A DNA stretch of 41,727 bases from Candidatus Magasanikiibacteriota bacterium (GTDB lineage Bacteria > Patescibacteriota > Patescibacteriia > Magasanikbacterales > UBA922): contig JAHFIC010000001.1 of NCBI GenBank assembly GCA_023246555.1, positions 8,528-50,254 on the forward strand, written 5' to 3'. The position numbers and the translations under genes are program-made. The notes below the pieces were generated by a model. It was not told where the DNA came from, searched no databases, and worked only from the letters and a program-made list of their open reading frames with translations. How positions within the stretch are numbered: the stretch's first letter is position 1; the number at the start of each line of letters is the position of its first letter. Positions 27,758 through 35,439 of the stretch are shown one piece after another.

Positions 27758-29017
27758 TTATACCTTACGACTCACGCAAGCAAGCAAATCTTCCTTTTTT
27801 ACGAGTTCAGTGTCACTTTCTCTAAGCCCCCTCACCTCTACCATACCGTGAGCCAGGGTTTTTTCGCTGACAACAATTCGTATGGGGATACCCAAAAGGT
27901 CAGCGTCGGCAAATTTTTCACCTGCACGCACGTCACGATCGTCATAGAGGACCTCGATGTGCCCAAGAATAAACTCAGCGTAAAGCGCTTCTGCGGCATG
28001 GACATCGACCGACTCACGACAGAGTGATATCATGTGTACGGCGAACGGCGCGACTTCCTTTGGCCAGTAAATTCCTTTTTCGTGAGACAGTACCTCAGTG
28101 ATGGTTCCCATAAGACGTCCGACACCAATTCCGTACGAGCCCATAACGGCGGGCAGCACTGCTCCTGATTCTGCGGTGTACACGAGGTTGAGTGGTTTGG
28201 AATAGAACGTACCAAGTTTGTAAATATTGCCCACTTCAATTGATTTCTCCTCAACCAATTCGTCTTCGGTGATATTGAGTCCGCGGAGAGTGTCATCGTT
28301 CAAGACTTCTTTATTTACAGCAATATTTTTTCCCTTATGAACATAAATCGTATCCTCACCCGCCGCGGTGAGTGTTTGAAATTCATGTGAGTAGGCCGTG
28401 CCAAACGTTCCGCCGCTTGCAAGCGTCATATAGGTACGATCTCCTATGCCGACACGAACAAAAATTTTCTGATACGCCGTTATTACTTTTTCGTAAAAAG
28501 CGTTTAGCTCTTCATCTGTTCGAGAGAAGGAATACAAATCCTTCATGATAAATTCTCGACCGCGAAATAGGCCGCTTTTAGCCCTCAGCTCATTGCGGAA
28601 TTTAGTTTGAAACTGGTACAAATAGGCAGGAAGATCGCGATACGAGGAAATGTAATCCTTCATGAGAGCGGTAATCGCCGGTTCATGCGTGTACGCCAGC
28701 CCCAATTCCGTATCATTTTTGAGTCGAGTTTTAAACCATGTATCAACGACTGCATCATCCCATCGTCCGGTCTTTTCCCATACCTCTTTTTCTTGGAGTG
28801 CAGTCATGACAATCTCTTGCCCTCCAATCGCATTCATTTCTTGTCGAATAATTTCCTCAATTTTTTTTATGACGCGCAAACCCAGTGGCAAATAGGAATA
28901 CACCCCTGCCATTTCTTTATGGATAAACCCGCCTCGAATAAGGAGTTGGGCATTCCGTGCCACCTCGTCTTTTGGTGCGTCCTTCTTCGTGTGCGTGCAG
29001 AGCTGTGTTTGTTTCAT
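27758..29017 (-). CDS. proS: Prolyl-tRNA synthetase (short form)
   Basis: This class II synthetase charges tRNA-Pro. It has 419 aa, and the core runs through GVYSYLPLGLRV, QFQTKFRNELRAKSGLFRGREFIMKD (motif 2, in outline) and GSYGIGVGRLMG (motif 3), with a C-terminal anticodon-binding domain (VLYDDRDVRAGEKFADADLLG region). The editing insertion found in full-length bacterial ProRS is missing, so this is the short form. ATG 29017 starts MKQTQLCTHTKKDAP; the longer frame adds 25 atypical residues that overlap the upstream gene. Confidence 0.94.
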   Translation of the reverse strand: MKQTQLCTHTKKDAPKDEVARNAQLLIRGGFIHKEMAGVYSYLPLGLRVIKKIEEIIRQEMNAIGGQEIVMTALQEKEVWEKTGRWDDAVVDTWFKTRLKNDTELGLAYTHEPAITALMKDYISSYRDLPAYLYQFQTKFRNELRAKSGLFRGREFIMKDLYSFSRTDEELNAFYEKVITAYQKIFVRVGIGDRTYMTLASGGTFGTAYSHEFQTLTAAGEDTIYVHKGKNIAVNKEVLNDDTLRGLNITEDELVEEKSIEVGNIYKLGTFYSKPLNLVYTAESGAVLPAVMGSYGIGVGRLMGTITEVLSHEKGIYWPKEVAPFAVHMISLCRESVDVHAAEALYAEFILGHIEVLYDDRDVRAGEKFADADLLGIPIRIVVSEKTLAHGMVEVRGLRESDTELVKKEDLLACVSRKV

Positions 29018-29025
29018 AGAGAGGT

Positions 29026-29424
29026 TTATCCCTGATGTTGAGGAGAATCCCGGCGCGTCGTATGCCGGAATAAAATCAAAAGTATCACGCATACAAGAAA
29101 CGCCAGTAAATTCCAGATTTTGAGCAATGCCTGACCACGCAGATAGAGAAGTCCAATGAGGATCACCGTGATAATGATTGCGTCGCGAAAACTGTATTCA
29201 ACGTAGCGGAACATAGGTAAATCACTCGTGGAAAAAAAGTGGTACCAAAAAAATCGTCCGAGAGATATTGTCCCAACGAGCGCAAAGCACAGGCTGGTGT
29301 AAAAGAACAAAATCCCGACCCTCGTTGTTTCAAATGGGTTGATATTAAAAAGAACCAAGCCCCACGCCAACCAAGAGAGGCCGGCCCCAAGGCTCATGAT
29401 CAGAAGATAGCTTCGCAGGGTCAT
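29026..29424 (-). CDS. Unknown small membrane protein
   Basis: I do not recognise this 132-residue protein. It has four hydrophobic segments (about residues 5-25, 38-58, 80-97 and 104-120) and a short basic C-terminus (RHTTRRDSP). ATG 29424 is preferred because it begins directly with a membrane segment; the longer frame (ATG 29499) would overlap the DciA-like gene. It is 8 nt ahead of proS and part of the same operon. Confidence 0.65.
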   Translation of the reverse strand: MTLRSYLLIMSLGAGLSWLAWGLVLFNINPFETTRVGILFFYTSLCFALVGTISLGRFFWYHFFSTSDLPMFRYVEYSFRDAIIITVILIGLLYLRGQALLKIWNLLAFLVCVILLILFRHTTRRDSPQHQG

Positions 29425-29473
29425 AGCAAAACTATTGTATCCTTCGGGCCGCTCTTTGGCAAGCGACCTTGAT

Positions 29474-29773
29474 TTAGGCAAGATACCGGATCCGATCAAC
29501 CTCTTTTTTGCCTAATTTTTCATTAATTTTTGAGACGATGTCCATTTGCCGAAGGCGTATCTCTTGGGCAATCGCGCCATTCGAGCAGGTGACCGTGAGC
29601 GTACGATTTTTCAGGAATAACGGCTTTGCGTGAAGCGCACCCTCAGTTCCAAAAAACTCCTGAAAGACCTCTGTTGCCTGCTCAACCACAAGCGATGCTT
29701 GCACTTGATTCTTGAGTGGCGTGTGAGAAGCCATTTTTTTGTTTAATGTTTCACCAAGCGGTGCGAAAGTCAT
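29474..29773 (-). CDS. DciA-like DUF721 protein
   Basis: A 99-residue DUF721 protein. DciA of this family loads or recruits the replicative helicase DnaB in bacteria without DnaC. The visible pattern is that of the DUF721 KH-like fold: a hydrophobic N-terminal helix (ASLVVEQATEVFQEFFG), then HAKPLFLKNRTLTVTCSNGAIAQEI, and a basic tail (INEKLGKKEVDRIRYL). It is short for a DciA and the identification is by pattern only. It overlaps the upstream methyltransferase as ATGA. Confidence 0.65.
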   Translation of the reverse strand: MTFAPLGETLNKKMASHTPLKNQVQASLVVEQATEVFQEFFGTEGALHAKPLFLKNRTLTVTCSNGAIAQEIRLRQMDIVSKINEKLGKKEVDRIRYLA

Positions 29774-30285
29774 ACTCTGTATATATACACAGTACCATCT
29801 TTTTTTTCATATGGCCAATCGGGAAAAGTGAAGACGTGTGAAACCACTCGCGCGCCCGGTTTCATTTCTTTCCGAAGCTTCTCCTGCAATCGCGGCATTT
29901 TATTTGAAATAAAAAAAATGGTAAGGACGTCGACATGGGAGACATCAACTGTCCATAAATTTTTTCGAAAAAAGAAAACACGTGTGTATCGCCCAAATTT
30001 TGCGCGGGCACTACTCCACCAATACAAGAATGGATTTATTTCAATGCCGATGCTCTCTGCTCCGGCATTTGCTGCGGCAAAAACGATGCCCCCACCTCCG
30101 GAACCTAAATCCATACAAATTTCTCCAGGGTGTATAGCCGCAAGAGCGATCATGCGCTCAATGTTTTTTTTGGTTGTCGGCACAAACGGCGCCCCACTCC
30201 ATGACCCAAGAAGGATATAAACGGCCAAAAGAAGGAGCAGGGCATTGATACCAAACAGGACAACCAAGAGAACGATGTGCGTCAT
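29770..30285 (-). CDS. FAM173-like membrane-anchored methyltransferase
   Basis: A 171-residue SAM-dependent methyltransferase with an N-terminal membrane anchor (residues 3-27). The order of motifs matches the FAM173 (ANT-KMT/ATPSc-KMT) lysine methyltransferases from memory: a PFVPTTKKNIERMIAL pre-motif at residues 33-48, DLGSGGGGIVFAA at 59-71, GIEINPFLYWWS at 80-91, RRKDLW-like FFRKNLWTVDVS, then MPRLQEKLRKE and PGARVVSHVFTFPDW. The usual GSGDG is GSGGG here. Eukaryotic members methylate the ATP synthase c subunit and ADP/ATP translocase. The gene overlaps both the UvrD-like gene and the DciA-like gene as ATGA. The family call is good; the substrate is inferred. Confidence 0.8.
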   Translation of the reverse strand: MTHIVLLVVLFGINALLLLLAVYILLGSWSGAPFVPTTKKNIERMIALAAIHPGEICMDLGSGGGGIVFAAANAGAESIGIEINPFLYWWSSARAKFGRYTRVFFFRKNLWTVDVSHVDVLTIFFISNKMPRLQEKLRKEMKPGARVVSHVFTFPDWPYEKKDGTVYIYRV

Positions 30286-33200
30286 AGAATCCGAAATTCA
30301 CAAATATCGCGAAAATCACAGTGGCCGCACACATACGGACTCGGAGTGGCGGTGAAGTCGCCATCTCGAATGAGAGAAACGGTGTCCATAATTTTCGCTT
30401 TGAGTTTCTCTAGTTCTTCCCCTCTCCCAAGAAATGACACCTGCACGTTATCGTTTACATAATAAAACGTGAGCTTTCCTGGCGCTCCAAGATTTCTGTA
30501 CTGCGGAAGACTTTCAACAGCAATTTGGTACATGAGCAGTTGTTCTTTGTCCGCACTTTCCAGTTTTTCTTTGCTTTTTCCTGTTTTGTAATCCACGATC
30601 TCTATCGTCTTGTCAGTCAATTGATCAATGCGATCCATTTGTCCGCGAAGGAGGACGTCGCCAATCTTCACCGTAAAACCCGTTTCAAGCCCAAGGGGAA
30701 CCGTCCAGTTTCCTATCTGGGAAGCATAAAAAATTTTCAGAATTTCTCTTCCCTTTTTATAATATAATTCACGTTGGTGTTTACTTTCGTACCAATCTGG
30801 TATCCAGCACTCCTCATAAAGTTTCAACAAGTCTGCAAGCTGCGGGACGCGTATGGCATTTAGGCTTTCAGCATTCGGCTGTCGGCTGGGAGCCAAAAAC
30901 AGGGACTCCTGTTTCGACGCGTTCAATTCTTGCACGCGTTCATAAAAATGCTGCAAGGTGGAGTGGATTGTTTTACCAAAGCTGAAACTCGCATTGCCGC
31001 GCGTTGGAATGTGAAGAATATGGGCGAGCTTATATTGGTAAGGACAGGTTTCGTAGGCCTTGATTTGCGAAAACGAAAATGTTTTGGGGAGTTCATACAC
31101 AAACCCATGCGCATCTTGACGGTTGTCAGCTTCCCGCTTTCGGCCGTCAGCCGATAGTCGATAGTCCCGCAGTGTGCGGGACCCCGCCCGAGGGCGGTGG
31201 TCGATAGTCGATAGTTTGGGCGCGTTCTTGCTCGTCTCACCCAATCTCATCTCCGCCAAGAATCGACTTGTCTTCTTTGCTCTCATGCCACCGTAGTCCT
31301 CCGCGCTTGTAAGGTACAGACGCTCCTTGGCGCGGGTGACAGCGACGTAAAACAACCGACGCTCCTCCTCAAGGTGATAATCGCCTTCAGGTAATCTTTC
31401 TTTGATCAATTCTTTTGGCATTTCTATCCCCTCTCCTCGCCGGCGTGTTGGGAAACGATCTTCGACGAGATTCACAACAAAAACAAAACGAAATTCCAAA
31501 CCCTTCGCGCTATGGACTGTCAGAACATTAATCGAATCCGGAGTTTCCGATGGCTGGTATAATTTCCCTTCCGACCCGGCATCAATCAAATTTTCCATAT
31601 GCGCCGCAAATAGCGTCACGGACGCTTCGGGCACAACCGATTCAAATCGAGCAAGAAAATCAAAAAATTGTTTCAGGTGATAAATACTCCGTATCGCCCT
31701 TGCATTTCCCCGACCCTCTTCGTGTGTCAGGTAGCTCAGATATCCGGTGGTATCGAGAAAGTGGTATAAGACCACCGTTGGTTTTTCAAACCGCGCCTGT
31801 TTCATGCCTTCGTGGAGTGCGTGAAGTAGCTTCTCCACGGCGGTAACTCCACCATCTGACAAACGAAATTCCTGCGCTCGTTTCATGGTTTCATAGTAAG
31901 ACAAAGATTGTTTCTTTGCGGCATATACGAGCCGTTGAAAATCATTTTCACCGAGATCGACGCACGGCATGCGAAGAATTCGATATAGTGCTGTAGAATC
32001 CAAATGGTCCGTAATCGTCGTAAAAAAGTTGACGCAATCAAGAATGATTGGCTGGCGATAGAGACCGCTGGATGCTAGAAACTCATAGGGAATGCCATGG
32101 CGTTCGAATGCAGATAAGAATGGTTCGGCATGGCTATTGGCTCTAATGAGAATGGCGAAATCATCCCAAGTAGCATCCGGGACTTTATTTTTTATTTCGA
32201 CAATTTTTTCCACCACCGCCTGAACCTCTTGATCCAGCGTTGGGCAGCGGATACATTCAACAACTGCTGGCTGCTGGCTGCTGGCTGCTGAAAGCCGTTT
32301 GTCAATTTTTAATTTCGCTTCCAGCCGATCAGGATTATTTTTTTGAATGAGGGTGTAGGCATGGTCAAGGATCTTCTGTCCTGAACGATAATTTTCTGTG
32401 AGCACCACCTCTTTGGCATTGGGAAAATCTTCTTTGAATCGGAGAATGTTCGACACGGATGCCCCGCGAAACGCGTAAATCGCTTGGTCATCATCGCCAA
32501 CCACAGTAAGTTTGCCATGCCCTGCGAGAAGCTTTGCGAGTTGATATTGGGCCCAATTGACATCTTGAAATTCATCGATGAGGATATAGGCAAATCGCTT
32601 CTGGAGACGTTCTCGCACCATCGGACGCTCTTCAAGCAATCGGACACTGTATGCGATCAAATCACCAAAGTCGAGTGCGGTATGCTCTAAAAGCAATTGT
32701 TGATACGTATGATAAGCATTTGCCAGCTCATGGAGACGACTCCGCTCACTTTCCCCAGCTTCATCGCTATCGAGCGTTACACGCTGTGCATACGCCAAAT
32801 AGGCTTCCGGGGTAATCAGCTCATCTTTACACTTTGAAAAATGCCGTAAAAGTTCATGAATATGTCGAGCGGGGTTTCCGAGCGGGCGATAATATTCAAG
32901 CGGTAGTGTATAGATATGCTCTCGAAGAAGCATCCAGGCATCCGTATCCGTCATGAGCGTAAATCGGTTTGGCAGCCCAATCTCAAGCCCATGCTCCTCA
33001 AGGAGCCGTTCGGCAAACGCGTGAAACGTAGAAATCTGAAGATCGGCATAACCAGTATCAAGGAGTATGTCAACCCGGTCGTGCATTTCTTTCGCCGCTT
33101 TGTCGGTGAACGTCAGGGCAAGAATTTCTTCCGGCTTTGCACAACCAGTCTCCACAAGCCGCGCTATTTTTTCTGTAATAACCATGGTCTTTCCTGTCCC

Positions 33201-33296
33201 CGCTCCAGCAACAATGAGCAACGGGCCAGCGGTGTATTCGACAGCCTCTTTTTGGGCTGTATTTAACGAGCGTTTTTCAATGCCGTTGCCCACCAT
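30282..33296 (-). CDS. UvrD/PcrA helicase fused to Fe-S PD-(D/E)XK nuclease
   Basis: A 1004-residue superfamily 1 helicase with a C-terminal RecB/Cas4-type nuclease, likely acting in DNA repair or recombination. Walker A is VAGAGTGKT near residue 30; helicase motifs II and III are LIDEFQDVNWAQY and VVGDDDQAIYAFRG; motif V is LTVHSAKGLEFRFVF; motif VI is RRLFYVAVTRAKERLYL. The nuclease carries LRGQMDRIDQ and IEIVDYKTGKSK. Cysteines C751, C990, C993 and C999 (YETCPYQY and CGHCDFRDIC) match the AddB/Cas4 [4Fe-4S] ligand pattern. Three repeat-derived stretches are carried in frame, near residues 336-345, 694-732 and 801-812. Its start overlaps the FMN reductase gene by 34 nt. Confidence 0.93.
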   Translation of the reverse strand: MVGNGIEKRSLNTAQKEAVEYTAGPLLIVAGAGTGKTMVITEKIARLVETGCAKPEEILALTFTDKAAKEMHDRVDILLDTGYADLQISTFHAFAERLLEEHGLEIGLPNRFTLMTDTDAWMLLREHIYTLPLEYYRPLGNPARHIHELLRHFSKCKDELITPEAYLAYAQRVTLDSDEAGESERSRLHELANAYHTYQQLLLEHTALDFGDLIAYSVRLLEERPMVRERLQKRFAYILIDEFQDVNWAQYQLAKLLAGHGKLTVVGDDDQAIYAFRGASVSNILRFKEDFPNAKEVVLTENYRSGQKILDHAYTLIQKNNPDRLEAKLKIDKRLSAASSQQPAVVECIRCPTLDQEVQAVVEKIVEIKNKVPDATWDDFAILIRANSHAEPFLSAFERHGIPYEFLASSGLYRQPIILDCVNFFTTITDHLDSTALYRILRMPCVDLGENDFQRLVYAAKKQSLSYYETMKRAQEFRLSDGGVTAVEKLLHALHEGMKQARFEKPTVVLYHFLDTTGYLSYLTHEEGRGNARAIRSIYHLKQFFDFLARFESVVPEASVTLFAAHMENLIDAGSEGKLYQPSETPDSINVLTVHSAKGLEFRFVFVVNLVEDRFPTRRRGEGIEMPKELIKERLPEGDYHLEEERRLFYVAVTRAKERLYLTSAEDYGGMRAKKTSRFLAEMRLGETSKNAPKLSTIDHRPRAGSRTLRDYRLSADGRKREADNRQDAHGFVYELPKTFSFSQIKAYETCPYQYKLAHILHIPTRGNASFSFGKTIHSTLQHFYERVQELNASKQESLFLAPSRQPNAESLNAIRVPQLADLLKLYEECWIPDWYESKHQRELYYKKGREILKIFYASQIGNWTVPLGLETGFTVKIGDVLLRGQMDRIDQLTDKTIEIVDYKTGKSKEKLESADKEQLLMYQIAVESLPQYRNLGAPGKLTFYYVNDNVQVSFLGRGEELEKLKAKIMDTVSLIRDGDFTATPSPYVCGHCDFRDICEFRIL
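30861..30895 (-). repeat. Degenerate heptamer stretch inside the uvrD-like gene
   Basis: GCATTCG and GCTGTCG followed by GCTGGGA form a degenerate 7-nt period. It encodes an Ala/Pro/Arg-rich segment, APSRQPNAES, in the nuclease region that has no obvious counterpart in the family. The period is weak, so this is a tentative sister of the clearer repeats in the same gene. Confidence 0.4.
31151..31214 (-). repeat. Composite heptamer/hairpin repeat inside the uvrD-like gene
   Basis: On the plus strand CCGATAG and TCGATAG (31151-31164) are followed by two perfect hairpins: TCCCGCA/GTG/TGCGGGA (31165-31181) and CCGCCC/GA/GGGCGG (31184-31197). Two more copies of TCGATAG (31201-31214) then follow. 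The heptamers flank the hairpins on both sides. It is read through in frame, coding LSTIDHRPRAGSRTLRDYRL between the helicase and nuclease domains. A weaker heptamer period continues to about 31120. Confidence 0.85.
32264..32290 (-). repeat. Heptamer tandem repeat (CTGCTGG) inside the uvrD-like gene
   Basis: Three exact copies of CTGCTGG (plus strand) are followed by CTGCTG. The minus-strand reading encodes SAASSQQPA, a hydrophilic loop inserted between helicase motif IV and the next strand. As in sufS, a change of one unit would shift the frame. Confidence 0.85.
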
Positions 33297-33811
33297 AAAA
33301 GTTCTTCAAATAATTCATCCAGCCGGCGTTCATACGCGGGATCGGTAATTTCCCCAGCACCATTAAAAAGCGTCTTGATATGAGGAAAATAAACGGAGGG
33401 AACAATCGAGACCATGGATAAATTTCGAACAATCTCGGTTAACTGCTGTACAACGCGCGCCCCACCAAGTCCGCCGCCAGACACACCGCAAAAAGCGACC
33501 GGTTTATGAGCATATTCCGTATCCGCTTTATCGATGAGTATTTTTAATTCTCCCGGGTACCCATGATTATACTCTGGCGTAACAATAATAAGTCCGTCCG
33601 CACGCGCCATAATTTCCTTCCACTTTTTGCTCATATCATTTTCTTGCCACGGTGCCCATGAACGATCGGTGAGGTAATCACGAACGTCCAAGAGCTCAGT
33701 TTCCACATCGCTTCGTTTCGAGAATAGTTTGTGGGTAAAACGAGCAGCTTTTTCCGACAAACGATCTTGGCGCGCTGTGCCCAAAAGAATTGGAATAAAG
33801 AGTTCATTCAT
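33263..33811 (-). CDS. NADPH-dependent FMN reductase family protein
   Basis: A flavodoxin-fold flavin or quinone reductase, 182 aa. The phosphate-binding start is LLGTARQDRLSEKAARF, the flavin loop is VTPEYNHGYPGELKILID and the second loop is GVSGGGLGGARVVQQL. The substrate is uncertain; such enzymes reduce FMN, chromate or azo compounds. ATG 33811 is chosen because it gives the normal start and overlaps popT by 8 nt. The gene overlaps the uvrD-like gene by 34 nt at its 3' end. Confidence 0.88.
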   Translation of the reverse strand: MNELFIPILLGTARQDRLSEKAARFTHKLFSKRSDVETELLDVRDYLTDRSWAPWQENDMSKKWKEIMARADGLIIVTPEYNHGYPGELKILIDKADTEYAHKPVAFCGVSGGGLGGARVVQQLTEIVRNLSMVSIVPSVYFPHIKTLFNGAGEITDPAYERRLDELFEELLWWATALKNAR

Positions 33812-34637
33812 ATTTTTTTGAAAATCGATGCAACCACACCACAAAAAAACCCCCGAACGTCATACAAAAAAGTGCTAAAATAGTGTTTCCCCCAAGTCCA
33901 TCATGCCATGGCCAGACTTTCCGCATGGATCCGATCATAAGGCCCGTCAAAATTGCCATGGTCAGATCGTTGTGACGATCGAGGAGCCAGGTAATTGCCC
34001 GGACAAAGAGAACAAGCCCGATGACGACGCCGATACCAAACCACGCAAGCACTGGAATATCTCTGGTGTTGATTGCCTCAAGGATGAATTGATATTTCCC
34101 AAGAAGAATCAGTGTAAATGAACCGGAAAGCCCGGGAAGGAGCCCGGCGCAGACAGCGATCATGCCCACGAGGGCCAGAAACCAGCCAGTGTTTGGTGTC
34201 TGGGTTGGAATAAGTTCGACGAATTTGTATGCGACCAATACACCAAGAATCATAATCATCCACAAGGCAGGCGTTTGTTTTTTTATCAGCGTTCGAACAT
34301 AGAACGCTGAAGTTCCAACCAAACCAAAAAGAGCGGCCCAGGTATAGAGTGGAAATTGATCAAAAAAGAAACCGAGGACTCGCGCCATGGTAAGAACCGC
34401 GAGAAAGACACCAATAGAAACAGCGGTAAGAAATTTCCAAGGGATATATTCAAGAAGTTCCTTGATTCTCCCGGCTAAAAGAAGTTTTACTGCTTTGATG
34501 TCAAAACGTGCAAGCGCTTTAAGTATATCGGCATAAATGCCGACAATAATCGCAATCGTGCCGCCGGAAACTCCGGCAACGACATCAATCGCGCCGACGA
34601 CGAAACCTTTGGCAATGAGGATAGCGTAATGTCGCAT
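33804..34637 (-). CDS. popT: PopT-like DUF368 undecaprenyl-phosphate transporter
   Basis: DUF368 proteins such as PopT have been reported to recycle undecaprenyl phosphate across the membrane for peptidoglycan synthesis. The 277-residue protein is polytopic with eight or so segments. It has two inverted-repeat-like motifs, VVAGVSGGTIAIIVGIYADIL near residue 21 and GLLPGLSGSFTLILLGKYQ near 156, which are characteristic of DUF368. ATG 34637 is chosen because it begins the first membrane helix. It opens the long minus-strand operon containing mreBCD and mrdA, which fits an envelope role. Confidence 0.85.
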   Translation of the reverse strand: MRHYAILIAKGFVVGAIDVVAGVSGGTIAIIVGIYADILKALARFDIKAVKLLLAGRIKELLEYIPWKFLTAVSIGVFLAVLTMARVLGFFFDQFPLYTWAALFGLVGTSAFYVRTLIKKQTPALWMIMILGVLVAYKFVELIPTQTPNTGWFLALVGMIAVCAGLLPGLSGSFTLILLGKYQFILEAINTRDIPVLAWFGIGVVIGLVLFVRAITWLLDRHNDLTMAILTGLMIGSMRKVWPWHDGLGGNTILALFCMTFGGFFVVWLHRFSKKYE

Positions 34638-34643
34638 AGGATA

Positions 34644-34673
34644 AAGATACCGTGCCGTTGCCTGTCTTGACAA
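34644..34673 (-). promoter_or_regulatory. popT promoter
   Basis: On the minus strand TTGTCA (34668-34673) is followed after 18 nt by TATCTT (34644-34649), close to the popT start. It shares the palindromic TTGACAA/TTGTCAA segment with the divergent promoter of the small gene at 34718, so the two may compete for polymerase. Confidence 0.5.
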
Positions 34674-34695
34674 GAGGAAAAAATTCATGTAAATC
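34667..34695 (+). promoter_or_regulatory. Promoter of the small six-cysteine gene
   Basis: A perfect TTGACA (34667-34672) is followed after 17 nt by TAAATC (34690-34695), preceded by TG. The -10 is weak. A clear Shine-Dalgarno, AGGGAG (34703-34708), lies 9 nt before the ATG, one of the few in this window. Confidence 0.45.
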
Positions 34696-34717
34696 TCTCT
34701 TTAGGGAGAAAAACTTA

Positions 34718-34939
34718 ATGAAAAATGATCAATCAATGGGCGACGGTAAGGGAATCGGCTGGCCGCTACTGATTCCGATACTTCTTCTCGTTCTTTTGGC
34801 GGCACTCTCTCAAAGAGATCAGGAACGAAAGCAGTGCCTCTCTGCCTGCAACGATCAGTGCGCGGCGGAAGTTATGTGTAGTGCAAACTGCACTGAAAAA
34901 TGCCCCATCGTTTTCCCTATCTTTGGGGCAGGCTCGTAG
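34718..34939 (+). CDS. Small membrane protein with six spaced cysteines
   Basis: I do not recognise this 73-residue protein. It has a polar N-terminus, one membrane segment (residues 15-30, WPLLIPILLLVLLAAL), and a tail with cysteines at 40, 44, 48, 54, 58 and 62. The spacing is x3, x3, x5, x3, x3, symmetric about the middle. Six cysteines on helical i, i+4 spacing could form disulfides or bind a metal or cluster at the membrane surface. ATG 34718 is chosen because of the Shine-Dalgarno 9 nt upstream. It is a single-gene unit with its own promoter and terminator, placed between two large minus-strand operons. Confidence 0.7.
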   Translation: MKNDQSMGDGKGIGWPLLIPILLLVLLAALSQRDQERKQCLSACNDQCAAEVMCSANCTEKCPIVFPIFGAGS

Positions 34940-34979
34940 CCAGCCTCGCCCCGACCGACCGAACGCCCATTCGAATACC

Positions 34980-35015
34980 CCGCCTCCGCTCACCGAGCGC
35001 CGGCGGTTCTTTTTT
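34980..35015 (+). terminator. Intrinsic terminator of the six-cysteine gene
   Basis: Outer arms CCGCC/GGCGG and inner arms CGCTC/GAGCG form a stem with a two-base internal loop and the apex ACC, followed by TTCTTTTTT. The T-run overlaps the atpC stop codon. On the minus strand the hairpin follows atpC but without a T-run, so the terminator is probably one-directional. Confidence 0.85.
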
Positions 35016-35433
35016 ATGGAAGTTTTCTGTATTTCTTTCCAACGCGTACGCGATTGAGCTCCCGCTCCATAATTGCTTGAAGTTTTGCAAAATCAATGTC
35101 CTCAGCTTGCTTCGCCTTCTGCATCTCTGCTTCGGCGCGCTTTCGCGCTTCTTCGGCGCGAGCAATGTCAATCTCTTCAGCGCGCTCGGCATTGTCGGCC
35201 AGAATGATGACATCATTTCCGGGCCGAACCTCGATCGCGCCGCCGGCAACAGCAATCAGGTGCTCTCCCGCCTGATCCAAGATTTTGAGTTCTCCGGCGG
35301 CAAGCGTTGAGATGAGCGGAATATGATTTGCCAAAATCGTAATCTCACCCGTCGTCGTGGGGACAGATACTTGCTGGATTTCCTTTTCGTACACCACGCG
35401 TTCGGGGGTAACAATTTTAAGCGTGATCGGCAT
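35014..35433 (-). CDS. atpC: ATP synthase epsilon subunit
   Basis: Epsilon is part of the F1 central stalk and an intrinsic inhibitor of ATP hydrolysis. The 139-residue protein has the N-terminal beta sandwich (VTPERVVYEKEIQQVSVPTTTGEITILANH) and the C-terminal helical hairpin rich in Ala, Glu and Arg. Length and position after atpD are standard. It is the last gene of the operon. Confidence 0.93.
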   Translation of the reverse strand: MPITLKIVTPERVVYEKEIQQVSVPTTTGEITILANHIPLISTLAAGELKILDQAGEHLIAVAGGAIEVRPGNDVIILADNAERAEEIDIARAEEARKRAEAEMQKAKQAEDIDFAKLQAIMERELNRVRVGKKYRKLP

Positions 35434-35439
35434 ACCGTC

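Noticed and set aside
27101..28027. A 308-codon open plus-strand frame
   Set aside because: It is antisense to mreB and proS, both of which have complete family motifs on the other strand; its translation shows no known motif.
30282..33296. A frameshift or domain join artefact in the UvrD-nuclease gene
   Set aside because: The frame is open throughout, all helicase and nuclease motifs are in one frame, and the fusion is a known AddB/RecB-like arrangement.
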